Source of the DNA: Clostridiales bacterium DTU074
GTDB taxonomy: Bacteria > Bacillota > Clostridia > Caldicoprobacterales > Caldicoprobacteraceae
Assembly: GCA_001513075.1 (NCBI GenBank)
Contig: LFSE01000123.1
Coordinates: forward strand, 1-40,639
DNA: 40,639 bases
Reading direction: 5' to 3'
Below are positions 1 to 7,343 of the stretch, in pieces. The notes under the pieces are model-generated. The model saw only the letters and a list, made by a program, of their open reading frames with translations. It searched no databases and was not told the origin of the DNA. The translations under genes and the position numbers were made by a program. Position 1 is the stretch's first letter, and each line of letters opens with the position of its first letter.

Positions 1-281
1 CCGGAATATCCGTGAAACTGTAAAACAGCCGGATGGGGTTTTGTAGCATTCTTTGGACGTATGTACTTGGCATATACCCTGGAGCCCCCTACACCTGTAA
101 AATACAAATCAAAACACTCTGCAAAGGGCACCTGAAATTTGCTCGGTATCAATTCTACGCAGGGATCAAGCTGTTTCATCTCATCAATGGAGCGATCCCA
201 AAATTCATCAAAATCCGCAGGCCGGGGATTTATCCCCTGATATTCTTTCAGCTGTTCCAGTGGCATATCAATTATTGGCAT
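1..281 (-). CDS. Acetyl xylan esterase / cephalosporin-C deacetylase family (CE7), N-terminal part, cut by the window edge
   Basis: The first 93 codons read MPIIDMPLEQLKEYQG, then NPRPADFDEFWD, and end in VLQFHGYS at the window edge. This is the typical CE7 opening: a helix, the P-A-D-F-D-x-F-W segment, a beta sandwich, then the oxyanion HGY loop. CE7 enzymes remove acetyl groups from xylo-oligosaccharides and related acetylated sugars, and are usually cytoplasmic hexamers. The catalytic Ser, Asp and His lie beyond the window and cannot be checked. The ATG at 281 is preceded by GAAAGGGG at good spacing. The gene lies downstream of the metallophosphoesterase on the same strand but has its own likely promoter at 314-342. 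The family call is by recognition. Confidence 0.85.
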   Translation of the reverse strand, partial: MPIIDMPLEQLKEYQGINPRPADFDEFWDRSIDEMKQLDPCVELIPSKFQVPFAECFDLYFTGVGGSRVYAKYIRPKNATKPHPAVLQFHGYS

Positions 282-300
282 TGTCAATCCCCTTTCAACA

Positions 301-342
301 ATATTATGATAATATTTTATATCCTAACGATATATATTTCAA
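301..342 (-). promoter_or_regulatory. Likely sigma-A promoter of the CE7 esterase gene with an overlapping AT-rich dyad
   Basis: On the minus strand TTGAAA (342-337) and TAAAAT (319-314) are separated by 17 bases. A perfect 7-1-7 dyad, ATATTAT-G-ATAATAT, occupies 301-315 across the downstream edge of the -10 and the expected start site, which is where a repressor would sit. A near-identical dyad lies at 36844-36857. The promoter call is from consensus only. Confidence 0.5.
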
Positions 343-346
343 TTTT

Positions 347-1213
347 TTATTCGCATGCACATTGATTGCCCTTTGACAATGTCAAAACGACTATTTCGGG
401 GCGATTGAAAAGCCTTTGAGGGAAGAGGCTGTTTCCCAACCCCCTGCTTACAACCATAACACTGTTCCACAGTTTGTATTTCCCTGATGTATATCTGGGG
501 AAAAAACCCTGATTGGGAGCAAAAAGCCCGCCTATAAAGGGAAGCCTTATCTGACCTCCGTGGGCATGGCCGGAAAAAATCAAATCAAAACCGTACTCAC
601 TGTATAAAGGGAACATATCCGGCCTATGGGCCAATAGGATCTTAAACCCATCATTCTCTTGCGTCTCATTCACCATCCGCTCTATTTCCCGTTTTGCTAT
701 TCCCACTTCCATAAATCTTTCCTGAGATACAAAAGGATCATCTATTCCCATAATATAGATCCAGTCCCCGTCCCTGCTGATTCTGTCATAGGCATTTTGC
801 AGCACATGAACACCGGTTTCCTTCAAAGCATTAACAAAAGTTTCAAGCTGTCCCGACCGCATTTCATGATTCCCCGTTACATAGTAGACCGGAGCACTAT
901 TGACAATCTGCCTTATCAGCTCCAGACTGGCCTCAGCATCAAAGTGCCGGCTGTCAATCAAATCACCGGTAATTACTATTATATCAGGCCGTGCATCTTT
1001 AATTTTCCTGACAAGGGCCTCCTGTTTCCTGCCGAATCTTTTATTGTGTAAATCCGACAAATGAATTATTCTATATCCGTCGAAAGCATCGGGCAATTTA
1101 GAAGATTTGACATTAATTTGAGTAGTGACTATATGGTTGTTTTCAAAATATAAAAATACCCCTGTGCAAATAATGGCTGTAATTATAACCTTTGTTTTAT
1201 TATTCATAAACAT
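347..1213 (-). CDS. Membrane-anchored calcineurin-like metallophosphoesterase (YkuE/YaeI type)
   Basis: A 288-aa protein with one N-terminal hydrophobic segment (about residues 8-23), so probably anchored with its catalytic domain outside the cytoplasm. The metallophosphoesterase motifs appear in order: DLH (54-56), GDLID (from 83), GNHE, and GHAHGGQI near residue 215. These bind the two metal ions. Relatives of the YkuE/YaeI group hydrolyse phosphodiesters or pyrophosphates, some of them on lipids; the substrate here is unknown. GGAG lies 4 nt before ATG 1213, and a second ATG at 1207 is also possible. A promoter is visible at 1241-1269. The last codons overlap nothing. The neighbouring esterase is not obviously functionally linked. 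Confidence 0.85.
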   Translation of the reverse strand: MFMNNKTKVIITAIICTGVFLYFENNHIVTTQINVKSSKLPDAFDGYRIIHLSDLHNKRFGRKQEALVRKIKDARPDIIVITGDLIDSRHFDAEASLELIRQIVNSAPVYYVTGNHEMRSGQLETFVNALKETGVHVLQNAYDRISRDGDWIYIMGIDDPFVSQERFMEVGIAKREIERMVNETQENDGFKILLAHRPDMFPLYSEYGFDLIFSGHAHGGQIRLPFIGGLFAPNQGFFPRYTSGKYKLWNSVMVVSRGLGNSLFPQRLFNRPEIVVLTLSKGNQCACE

Positions 1214-1240
1214 TTTTCTCCATTCACAAGCTTATGGTGT

Positions 1241-1269
1241 ATTATAATCTCATTATCATTGCGTGTAAT
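1241..1269 (-). promoter_or_regulatory. Likely promoter of the metallophosphoesterase gene
   Basis: Minus strand: ATTACA (1269-1264), a 17-base spacer and a perfect TATAAT (1246-1241), about 28 bases before the start codon. Confidence 0.45.
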
Positions 1270-1340
1270 TAATGGCCTAACCATCTTACCTTTACCTGCA
1301 TCGTCATAAAACCATTATAATCAATTACTCGTTTAAAATC

Positions 1341-1367
1341 CATCAGGAATTATAATTACTCCTGATG
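1341..1367. repeat. 8-bp inverted repeat between divergent genes
   Basis: CATCAGGA (1341-1348) and TCCTGATG (1360-1367) form a perfect 8-bp stem around an 11-base AT-rich loop. It lies between the divergent metallophosphoesterase and GntR genes, about 60 bases upstream of the GntR -35 box. No T-tract follows on plus. It could be an operator or an incidental palindrome. Confidence 0.35.
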
Positions 1368-1426
1368 TCATGTCTCACATCATTATCAGAATACGGCAAA
1401 AGATTTCTATAAAATTTAAAAAACTA

Positions 1427-1455
1427 TTGACAGTAAAGTATAATATATGTATCAT
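1427..1455 (+). promoter_or_regulatory. Promoter of the GntR-ABC operon
   Basis: A perfect TTGACA (1427-1432), a 17-base spacer and TATCAT (1450-1455). The -10 box lies inside the left arm of the operator dyad at 1448-1483, so a bound regulator would block RNA polymerase. Confidence 0.7.
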
Positions 1456-1483
1456 TGTATTAGGTGCTTAATACAATGATACA
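1448..1483. promoter_or_regulatory. GntR/YtrA-type operator: perfect 15-bp inverted repeat
   Basis: TGTATCATTGTATTA (1448-1462) is repeated in perfect inversion at 1469-1483 around the 6-base centre GGTGCT. The dyad covers the -10 box and ends just before the ribosome binding site. The position and TGTATTA...TAATACA symmetry fit operators of YtrA-subfamily GntR repressors, which usually control their own ABC operon. Binding is inferred. Confidence 0.75.
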
Positions 1484-1496
1484 AAGGAGGGAGCTA

Positions 1497-1874
1497 ATGC
1501 ACTGGGATATAAAAACCGACCGACCCATTTATACCCAGCTGATAGAACAAATACAGCTTAAAATCTGTTCAGGCGTATATCCACCGGGTTCAAGATTACC
1601 TTCTGTACGGGATCTTGCCCGGGAAGCTTCGGTTAATCCGAACACCATGCAAAGGGCCCTTGCAGAACTTGAAGAAGCCGGATTGCTGTACACCCACCGC
1701 ACAAGCGGAAGATTTGTAACGGAGGATACCGATATGATCAAACATGTTAAAAACAGTCTGGCTGAAAAACACGTACAGGAATTTCTCAAAAAAATGATAG
1801 AACTCGGTTTTGATTCCAGTGAAATAATGTCAATCATATCTGAAATGATGAAAAGGGAAGGAGATGAAACATGA
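1497..1874 (+). CDS. GntR-family transcriptional regulator, YtrA subfamily
   Basis: A 125-aa DNA-binding repressor. The winged helix-turn-helix spans about residues 10-78, with the characteristic P-I-Y-x-Q-L opening, PGSRLPSVRDLA and NPNTMQRAL recognition helix. Only about 45 residues of helical C-terminal region follow. This short tail is diagnostic of the YtrA group, which lacks the large ligand-binding domain of other GntR proteins. The ATG at 1497 is chosen because AAAGGAGGGAGCTA precedes it; an upstream GTG at 1464 lies within the operator and has no ribosome binding site. The stop overlaps the ABC ATPase start by 4 nt (ATGA). It probably represses its own operon through the 1448-1483 dyad. 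The inducing signal is unknown; in relatives it is often a cell-wall antibiotic. Confidence 0.92.
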   Translation: MHWDIKTDRPIYTQLIEQIQLKICSGVYPPGSRLPSVRDLAREASVNPNTMQRALAELEEAGLLYTHRTSGRFVTEDTDMIKHVKNSLAEKHVQEFLKKMIELGFDSSEIMSIISEMMKREGDET

Positions 1875-2572
1875 ATAATATTATTCTGGAGTGCAGAAAT
1901 TTAACCAAAATCTTTGGAACGGTAAAAGCCCTTGACAATGTTACCTTAAGCATCCCCCGGGGGAAGATTGTAGGTTTACTGGGGCCTAATGCCAGTGGAA
2001 AAACCACCTTCATTAAGCTTTGCAACCAGCTCCTAACCCCTAACGAAGGAGAAATATTGATCGGAGGCATGAAACCAGGGATTGAGACCAAAAAGATAGT
2101 ATCTTACCTGCCGGAGAAAAATTACCTGAATGAATGGATGAAGGTATCCGATATAATAAACCTTTTCAGTGATTTCTACGCTGATTTCAATACGGAAAAA
2201 GCCTATGATATGCTAAAAAACCTGGATATCCGGCCGAAGGACAAGCTTAAATCAATGTCAAAAGGAACGAAGGAAAAGGTTCAGCTCATCCTGGTTATGA
2301 GCCGAGAAGCCCAGCTCTACCTGCTGGATGAACCTATTGGTGGCGTAGATCCGGCTGCTAGGGACTATATCCTGGATACCATACTTGGAAACTACAATGA
2401 AAACGCAACAATCATCATATCCACCCATATTATTTCGGACATAGAAAAAATTCTTGATGAAGTTATATTTATCAGGGAAGGACGAATTGTATTGACAAAT
2501 ACAGTTGACGAGATCCGTGAGGAATATGGAAAATCAGTGGATTCTCTTTTCAGGGAGGTGTTCAAATGTTAG
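1871..2572 (+). CDS. ABC transporter ATP-binding protein (YtrB/BcrA-like)
   Basis: A 233-aa ATPase subunit. Walker A is GPNASGKTT (38-46), Walker B is LYLLDEP (149-155) followed by the D-loop, and the H-loop is in ISTHIISD. The signature is MSKGTKEK, not LSGGQ, which is common in the BcrA/YtrB-type exporters. It would energise the permease encoded next, to which it is coupled by a 7-nt overlap, and it overlaps gntR by 4 nt. Three-gene GntR-ATPase-permease operons of this kind respond to cell-envelope stress or antimicrobial peptides in some Bacilli; the substrate here cannot be read from the sequence. Confidence 0.92.
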   Translation: MNNIILECRNLTKIFGTVKALDNVTLSIPRGKIVGLLGPNASGKTTFIKLCNQLLTPNEGEILIGGMKPGIETKKIVSYLPEKNYLNEWMKVSDIINLFSDFYADFNTEKAYDMLKNLDIRPKDKLKSMSKGTKEKVQLILVMSREAQLYLLDEPIGGVDPAARDYILDTILGNYNENATIIISTHIISDIEKILDEVIFIREGRIVLTNTVDEIREEYGKSVDSLFREVFKC

Positions 2573-3354
2573 GTAAACTTATAAAATATGAAATCAAGGC
2601 AACCGTACGCCTGTTTCTGCCGCTGTATGCAGCTCTGCTGTTGTTTTCGCTGATAAACAGATTTGTAAATCCATTCGCTATAAACGAACCAGTAAATATC
2701 AATTTGCAAATGATTCTAAGAATCATCAGCATGACGGCATATTATATACTCCTGGTGGGTACGCTGGTTATGACGCTAGTCATCATGATCCAGAGGTTTT
2801 ACAAAAACCTGCTGGGAGATGAAGGGTATCTGATGTTTACCCTGCCCGTCAAAACATGGCAGCATATCATAAGCAAGCTCCTTGTCTCCATGATGTGGAC
2901 CATTGTGAGTTTTGCAGTGGCCGTCAGCTCCATTATCATCATAGCAAATATTGGAAATTTGACGAACAAGCTTGCTGAAATGATAAAGGCAGTAAGGAAT
3001 TTTACAGGCGATACAGCATTTTTCTTAATCCCCGTCTTTGCCCTAATGGGGATTGCCTTCTATACCGTCATGATTTATGCCGCCATTGCTCTGGGCCATC
3101 TGTTTCAAAAGCACAAGATAATTGCTTCATTTGGAATGTTCTGTGTCCTATACTTTATCTATCAACTGTGTGCAGTCATAGTTCTTATTATTCTGGCAGG
3201 TCCGGTTATCGGAGCCATTACCCCTTCCTGGGAACCAACACAGCACCAAATAAGTGTATTTTTACTGAGCTTTTTGATTCTTTCCGGAGCACTAACTGCA
3301 GTAAATTTTGCCGTAACAAACACCATTCTGCACAAAAGACTGAATCTGGAGTAA
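2566..3354 (+). CDS. ABC transporter permease
   Basis: A 262-aa integral membrane protein with about six hydrophobic segments (near 15-32, 55-75, 105-128, 153-178, 188-215 and 230-250). It lacks recognisable soluble domains. Position and overlap with the ATPase gene make it the membrane subunit of the same transporter. It opens with MLGKLIKYEIKAT, a helix typical of ABC-2-like permeases of YtrB-type systems. A strong terminator begins 25 bases after its stop, so it is the last gene of the operon. Confidence 0.85.
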   Translation: MLGKLIKYEIKATVRLFLPLYAALLLFSLINRFVNPFAINEPVNINLQMILRIISMTAYYILLVGTLVMTLVIMIQRFYKNLLGDEGYLMFTLPVKTWQHIISKLLVSMMWTIVSFAVAVSSIIIIANIGNLTNKLAEMIKAVRNFTGDTAFFLIPVFALMGIAFYTVMIYAAIALGHLFQKHKIIASFGMFCVLYFIYQLCAVIVLIILAGPVIGAITPSWEPTQHQISVFLLSFLILSGALTAVNFAVTNTILHKRLNLE

Positions 3355-3378
3355 ACCAGCCTGCAGGTAAAAAGCAGG

Positions 3379-3429
3379 AAAAGAGGCATAATGCCATAAG
3401 AGCGGCTTCCATGGTATTATGCCTCTTTT
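3379..3429 (+). terminator. Strong rho-independent terminator of the GntR-ABC operon
   Basis: A 19-bp stem (3379-3397 with 3411-3429, one G-U pair) around a 13-base loop. The stem ends in an A-run on the left and a T-run on the right, so it may work on both strands. Confidence 0.92.
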
Positions 3430-3668
3430 AATATCTTATAGATTGAAGCTTTTTTGCCTGAGACCAGAATATTATAACTGTTAAGCGATGTATGATACCA
3501 ACATCAGAAATTTGCTTTTGTAAAATATCCTTTACCGGTTCCTTTAATCCTGAAACAAAAGTGGATGCATAAACAGCTCTAACCTAAGTTTTTACTATCC
3601 ATATGCTCCATAAGCTGTATAGTTGGGGTAAGCTTTGGCAATACCGATGTAATATGAGGTATATACAT

Positions 3669-3767
3669 GTCCAGGATAAGGAAGTAATTAAAATTAAATG
3701 CATAAACTGCGGTAAATTAAATGACGAGGATTAAAAATTCTGCAAAAAATGCCAAAAAGCACTCTAG
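3669..3767 (+). pseudogene. Decayed zinc-ribbon coding fragment with an in-frame stop
   Basis: One reading frame gives IKCINCGKLNDED, a TAA stop (3732-3734), then KFCKKCQKAL and TAG. The two CxxC pairs with G-K and F-C-x-x-C spacing are those of the small zinc ribbons found at protein ends in Firmicutes. No start codon or ribosome binding site supports a working gene. The rest of 3430-3890 shows no gene, only two TTGTATTAT direct repeats near 3772-3799; the first lies within a 12-base match to the GntR operator. Confidence 0.45.
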
Positions 3768-3890
3768 CATCATTGTATTATTATAGCGTTGTATTATCAG
3801 AAGCTTGTAACCTGTTTTGGGGGACTTTAAGAGCATTAAACTCACCTCAAATATACAGCAGCGTCCCCTATCCCGGCTTTTAAACAGACT

Positions 3891-4868
3891 TTAAACAGGA
3901 AAGCCGTTTAGTTCATACCCTGCATCTTCAAGCATTTGTCTTACAGCTTCTACGGTAAAACCACGACTTTTTTCCGTATTTGAAACGTCATCCCTTGGAT
4001 TAGCTCCTACCTCAGCATATAACTGGTTTACTCCGCAAATCAAACTCATCTGAACCGGTTCATGTACGTTCATTGCTCTGTGCGGTCGGGTGACCAACCT
4101 TGCAACTGCTGCGATTTTGGAAAGCTCAAGAGGTGAGATCTGGCCCTTTTTGTATAAAGGAGTGCCCTTTACCGGTATTCTTCTCATTACTGCCATAACT
4201 CCCACATTATATTCCCTTGCCCTCAACATTTCGTCTGCCATTTCTTCATAGGTATGTTCCGGGCCTATGGGCTCTACACAATAATATAATTCCAAACCTG
4301 CCTTTTTAATTGCATTAAGTGTTTTTATCCTCGTTTCCGGTTTTGCACCTGTATTAATTCCCTCTCTCAGACGTTTGATATGATATGCTCCGGTAAAACC
4401 AATTTCTTTTAACTTCAGCGCCGTATCATAATCGAAATCTCCTATATTGGCCACAAACCTTACACCACCGGGCAGAATTTTTCTAACATGTCTGGCCACA
4501 TCCATGAACTCTTCTATTGGATAATCGGCAGTTGTCATCAAAAACAAGTCATGGATGCCGCTGTCGATAAGGGTTTTGGCTTCGGATACCACCGCATCTA
4601 TATCCTTTTTCCATATTCCATCCATAGCGTAATGCCCTTTGCCCATAGAACAGAACTTGCAGTTGACCGAACATGGTTCTGCATTTAAACCAATCTGCGC
4701 AAATACAAATCCCTTGTTATTAAATTCGGAACGGGTCATTTCGTTGGCCAACGATATTAATTTATAAAAATCATCGGAGATATTATTGATATTTAGCAAT
4801 GATACCGCCTCTTGTCTGTCAAGCAGTTTCCCTTCTCTTACACTGTTTAGAATCCCGTCTATTTTCAT
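3891..4868 (-). CDS. Radical SAM protein, biotin synthase-like
   Basis: A 325-aa enzyme with the iron-sulfur motif CSVNCKFC (C66, C70, C73), which binds a 4Fe-4S cluster and S-adenosylmethionine. A TIM-barrel core follows, and then a C-terminal BATS-like segment (ICGVNQLYAEVGANPRDD) as in BioB/HydE relatives. The length suits this group. Exact chemistry is not evident: it is neither a clear BioB nor a clear HydE, and no biotin or hydrogenase genes are nearby. The ATG at 4868 is chosen because GGGAGGAAGCAAT precedes it; the frame is open 21 codons further up without a ribosome binding site. The gene appears monocistronic, with 248 bases upstream in which I see no clear promoter. Confidence 0.85.
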   Translation of the reverse strand: MKIDGILNSVREGKLLDRQEAVSLLNINNISDDFYKLISLANEMTRSEFNNKGFVFAQIGLNAEPCSVNCKFCSMGKGHYAMDGIWKKDIDAVVSEAKTLIDSGIHDLFLMTTADYPIEEFMDVARHVRKILPGGVRFVANIGDFDYDTALKLKEIGFTGAYHIKRLREGINTGAKPETRIKTLNAIKKAGLELYYCVEPIGPEHTYEEMADEMLRAREYNVGVMAVMRRIPVKGTPLYKKGQISPLELSKIAAVARLVTRPHRAMNVHEPVQMSLICGVNQLYAEVGANPRDDVSNTEKSRGFTVEAVRQMLEDAGYELNGFPV

Positions 4869-5116
4869 ATTGCTTCCTCCCTGCAGACTCTTTTCTCTCT
4901 TAACCACCTGAGATCCTTCTGAGCCCATCAACTTATTACCAAGCTAACGGTGCACTGCCATTTCCTCTTTTTCAGGCAAAAAAAAAACAAACAAGCCTGG
5001 CCGCGCCAAGGTATAATATGTCCGCATTTTTCAACAGTTCATCAATATATATCTGTTTGTATAATAGTGACTTTATCACATGAATCCTCATAGACCATGA
5101 ATATATCACAAATTTT

Positions 5117-5620
5117 TCATTCCCCTATAATCTGCACAATAACCGTGCGCTCCCTGGCGCGGGTATGATCAAAGTCCACAAAATATATATGTCCGAAATC
5201 CCCTAATTCCAGGTCACCATCGATAATGGGGACAATCTCGCTTCTCCCCATAATCGAAGACCTTAGATGGGCATCGGTATTGAGGGTCCCGGGCTTATCC
5301 TCCCCGTGCCGGGCTGCAAATTCCGTCAGTTCGGGACCGGGATGCATATATTGCCCTTCCTTTCTGCAGGTGGGGATTATTTTTTCAAAAACATCCACCA
5401 GATCCTGCTGCAAATATGTAAGCCCTGTATAAGCCTTGTCAAATGAATCCCCTTCTATCATGACAGCGCACGTGGTATGGCGGGAATATACAACGCAGAT
5501 GCCGGATTGAATATTCGAGCGTTTTACTATTTTCCTTACCTTTTCAGTAACCGTGTGAAAAGTCGGCCGCATGCCCGTAGAACGCACTTTGAAAGACTCC
5601 CAAATTGTTTTCACGTTCAT
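5117..5620 (-). CDS. YjbQ / UPF0047 family protein (secondary thiamine-phosphate synthase family)
   Basis: A 167-aa single-domain protein that aligns by eye with the YjbQ family: SRHTTCAVMI near residue 46, a conserved LNTDAHLRSSIMG stretch near 113, then GDLELGDFGHIYFVDFD. The conserved His residues in HTTCA and DAHLR are the family's likely active site. Some members have weak thiamine-phosphate synthase activity, but the physiological role is not settled. It overlaps the preceding isomerase gene by 4 nt, and GGGGAGGA supplies the ribosome binding site, so the two proteins are translationally coupled. Confidence 0.9.
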   Translation of the reverse strand: MNVKTIWESFKVRSTGMRPTFHTVTEKVRKIVKRSNIQSGICVVYSRHTTCAVMIEGDSFDKAYTGLTYLQQDLVDVFEKIIPTCRKEGQYMHPGPELTEFAARHGEDKPGTLNTDAHLRSSIMGRSEIVPIIDGDLELGDFGHIYFVDFDHTRARERTVIVQIIGE

Positions 5621-6333
5621 TCCTCCCCTGTTTTACTCATTTTGGCCAGATCTTCTTTTGCCTTTCTAACGTGATATATCATTTCATCCAGCAAAGCAAA
5701 GGGATCGGGGGACTTGAGTATCCCCGAAGCCGAGCCTGCCCCGTCATTTCCTGCCATTATAAACTCGTATACCTGGCTGGCCTTGGTAATCCCAGCCGCT
5801 TGCTCCACAAGGATATCGGGAGCTATGCTCTTTATTGCAGCCAATGTCTCTTTCACATAACTCATATCGCTGGCTTGATCGGTCCCGATTAATTCCGTTG
5901 GTTCGGGATTGATGATATCCGGATGAAACTGAGCTATGGCCTTTGCTTCAGCTACCGAATCGGCACACGCAAAAGTAATCAGATCCAGTTCATTTGCCCT
6001 CTCAATTGTTTTTTTGATGGCTGCAAGGGTCATCGGCTTCTCACAATGGTTTAGCAGCACACCCTTGGCACCCGCACACTTTATGGCTTCAGGAAGAACA
6101 TCGGCTATTCCCCGCCCGGGCCGAATCGGATCCATATAAGGGGCAAAGACAATAAGCCTCTCCGTGTTTTCACATATTCTCCTGATTTCGGTATATGGGG
6201 CAATGAAGAGCACATCAATATCATACTTCTTTGCGGCTTCATCTGCAGCCTTTGCGTATTCCAGCACCGCATCACCGTAAATATAGTTCTTTACACTTGT
6301 TTCGAAGAATGGCGTTCTTGGTAATACTTTCAT
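5617..6333 (-). CDS. Triosephosphate-isomerase-like protein (short, archaeal-type TIM fold)
   Basis: A 238-aa protein of the triosephosphate isomerase superfamily. Visible features are an N-terminal KNYIYGDAV segment, APYMDPIRPGRG, the LNHCEKP motif holding the catalytic His, and NPEPTELIGTD holding the catalytic Glu, followed by the phosphate-loop region (GNDGAGSASGI). It is shorter than standard bacterial TpiA (about 250 aa) and resembles archaeal TIM and the TIM-like isomerases of four-carbon sugar phosphates. A housekeeping tpiA is therefore not implied. The ATG at 6333 follows AGGAGGGGTGTAGCA; the upstream frame to 6369 lacks a ribosome binding site. It is the first gene of a two-gene operon with yjbQ, with a promoter at 6462-6491. 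Confidence 0.85.
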   Translation of the reverse strand: MKVLPRTPFFETSVKNYIYGDAVLEYAKAADEAAKKYDIDVLFIAPYTEIRRICENTERLIVFAPYMDPIRPGRGIADVLPEAIKCAGAKGVLLNHCEKPMTLAAIKKTIERANELDLITFACADSVAEAKAIAQFHPDIINPEPTELIGTDQASDMSYVKETLAAIKSIAPDILVEQAAGITKASQVYEFIMAGNDGAGSASGILKSPDPFALLDEMIYHVRKAKEDLAKMSKTGEE

Positions 6334-6461
6334 TGCTACACCCCTCCTGATCATAATTACGGCGTTCAACTGTGATGACGAATTATTCTCGTTTCAGACT
6401 AAAACAAGCATGCGATAGTTTACCTAAAACTTATGTGCCCAAATAACCTTGCCTTTTAATT

Positions 6462-6491
6462 ATTATAGCAGAAATTAAGTACTTTTGTCGC
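6462..6491 (-). promoter_or_regulatory. Extended -10 promoter of the isomerase-yjbQ operon
   Basis: Minus strand: GCGACA (6491-6486), an 18-base spacer ending in TGC, then TATAAT (6467-6462). The expected 5' leader is about 120 bases. The rest of the gene-free stretch 6334-6653 shows nothing further that I can support. Confidence 0.55.
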
Positions 6492-6653
6492 AATTCTTAT
6501 AAATTTTATGAACTTGGAAGGGTGTAAACAGTTATGTGTTTAAAGCAAACCAGTTGAACCAGTAATCACAAGCATTTTTATGGTTCGAAATCCAGTGTCA
6601 ATCATCATTACTTACAATTTTTCAATCAATACCATCTCAAGCATATTTTATTG

Positions 6654-7328
6654 TCATCCAATTTTATTCCTATTCATATAGAATATCGCCCCTATGCTTA
6701 TAGCTATAAGAACTGGCCGTATATGTATCAGATAAGGTGAAAGCTGCATCAGAGGTCTCATGGCAGGATTTCCGGGCATGACTACCAAAGCCAGAACGGC
6801 AATGACTACGGGCAAAAAAGCAACCACTAGAAAAAGAAACGCAACAGACATCCCGACAAATCTGCTTCCGGGACTTAGCTTTTTGCAGAAGGCGAACAGT
6901 ATCATCATTATAAAACACGGCAGGGCCATCAGAATAGCCGTCACAGCTGATGCAATTACGCTACCAGCTCCCATGGACGGCAGCTGAAAAATCTGAAATA
7001 ATATGGTAGTAGACAGCGCACCAAATACAGGTGCCAATGAAGAGAAAGAACCTATAATAAAGCCGGCTCGCCGGATCCCGCTGGCTCCCAGGACAGCAAA
7101 AATAAAGAATGCTGCCAGTAAAACAGATGCAAGTATTCCTACTATCAGTTGAAAATTAAATATTGCGCCCTGATAGGAGGCAATGTCCATTTTTCCCGTC
7201 AGAATCATTGTGGACAGGATCCTCTGTCCAATAAAAGACACAAGCCCGAAAAGCGTAAAAGTGATTAATAAACCCGGCACAGCCCAATGATATTTATCAG
7301 TTAATGGTCCCTGAATTGTGTCCTTCAT
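6654..7328 (-). CDS. Yip1-family integral membrane protein
   Basis: A 224-aa protein with about five hydrophobic segments (near 18-40, 60-83, 95-112, 120-148 and 158-185, plus a weaker one near the end). The pattern and the repeated F-x-x-x-x-G and small-residue helices fit the bacterial Yip1 domain. Function is unknown in bacteria. The ATG at 7328 has GGGGGAAAGAGAAT in front. It is the last gene of the carbohydrate-transport operon, 15 bases behind the GH172 gene, so it is likely co-expressed with the importer and may act in membrane handling of the same substrate. Confidence 0.7.
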   Translation of the reverse strand: MKDTIQGPLTDKYHWAVPGLLITFTLFGLVSFIGQRILSTMILTGKMDIASYQGAIFNFQLIVGILASVLLAAFFIFAVLGASGIRRAGFIIGSFSSLAPVFGALSTTILFQIFQLPSMGAGSVIASAVTAILMALPCFIMMILFAFCKKLSPGSRFVGMSVAFLFLVVAFLPVVIAVLALVVMPGNPAMRPLMQLSPYLIHIRPVLIAISIGAIFYMNRNKIG

Positions 7329-7343
7329 ATTCTCTTTCCCCCT

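Noticed and set aside
372-386. Perfect dyad TTTGACA-A-TGTCAAA
   Set aside because: It lies inside the metallophosphoesterase coding region. It could act on the CE7 promoter 30 bases away, but nothing else supports this.
4973-4999. CAGGC/GCCTG stem around an A-rich loop
   Set aside because: A five-base stem with a 17-base loop and no T-tract after it is too weak for a terminator or riboswitch call.
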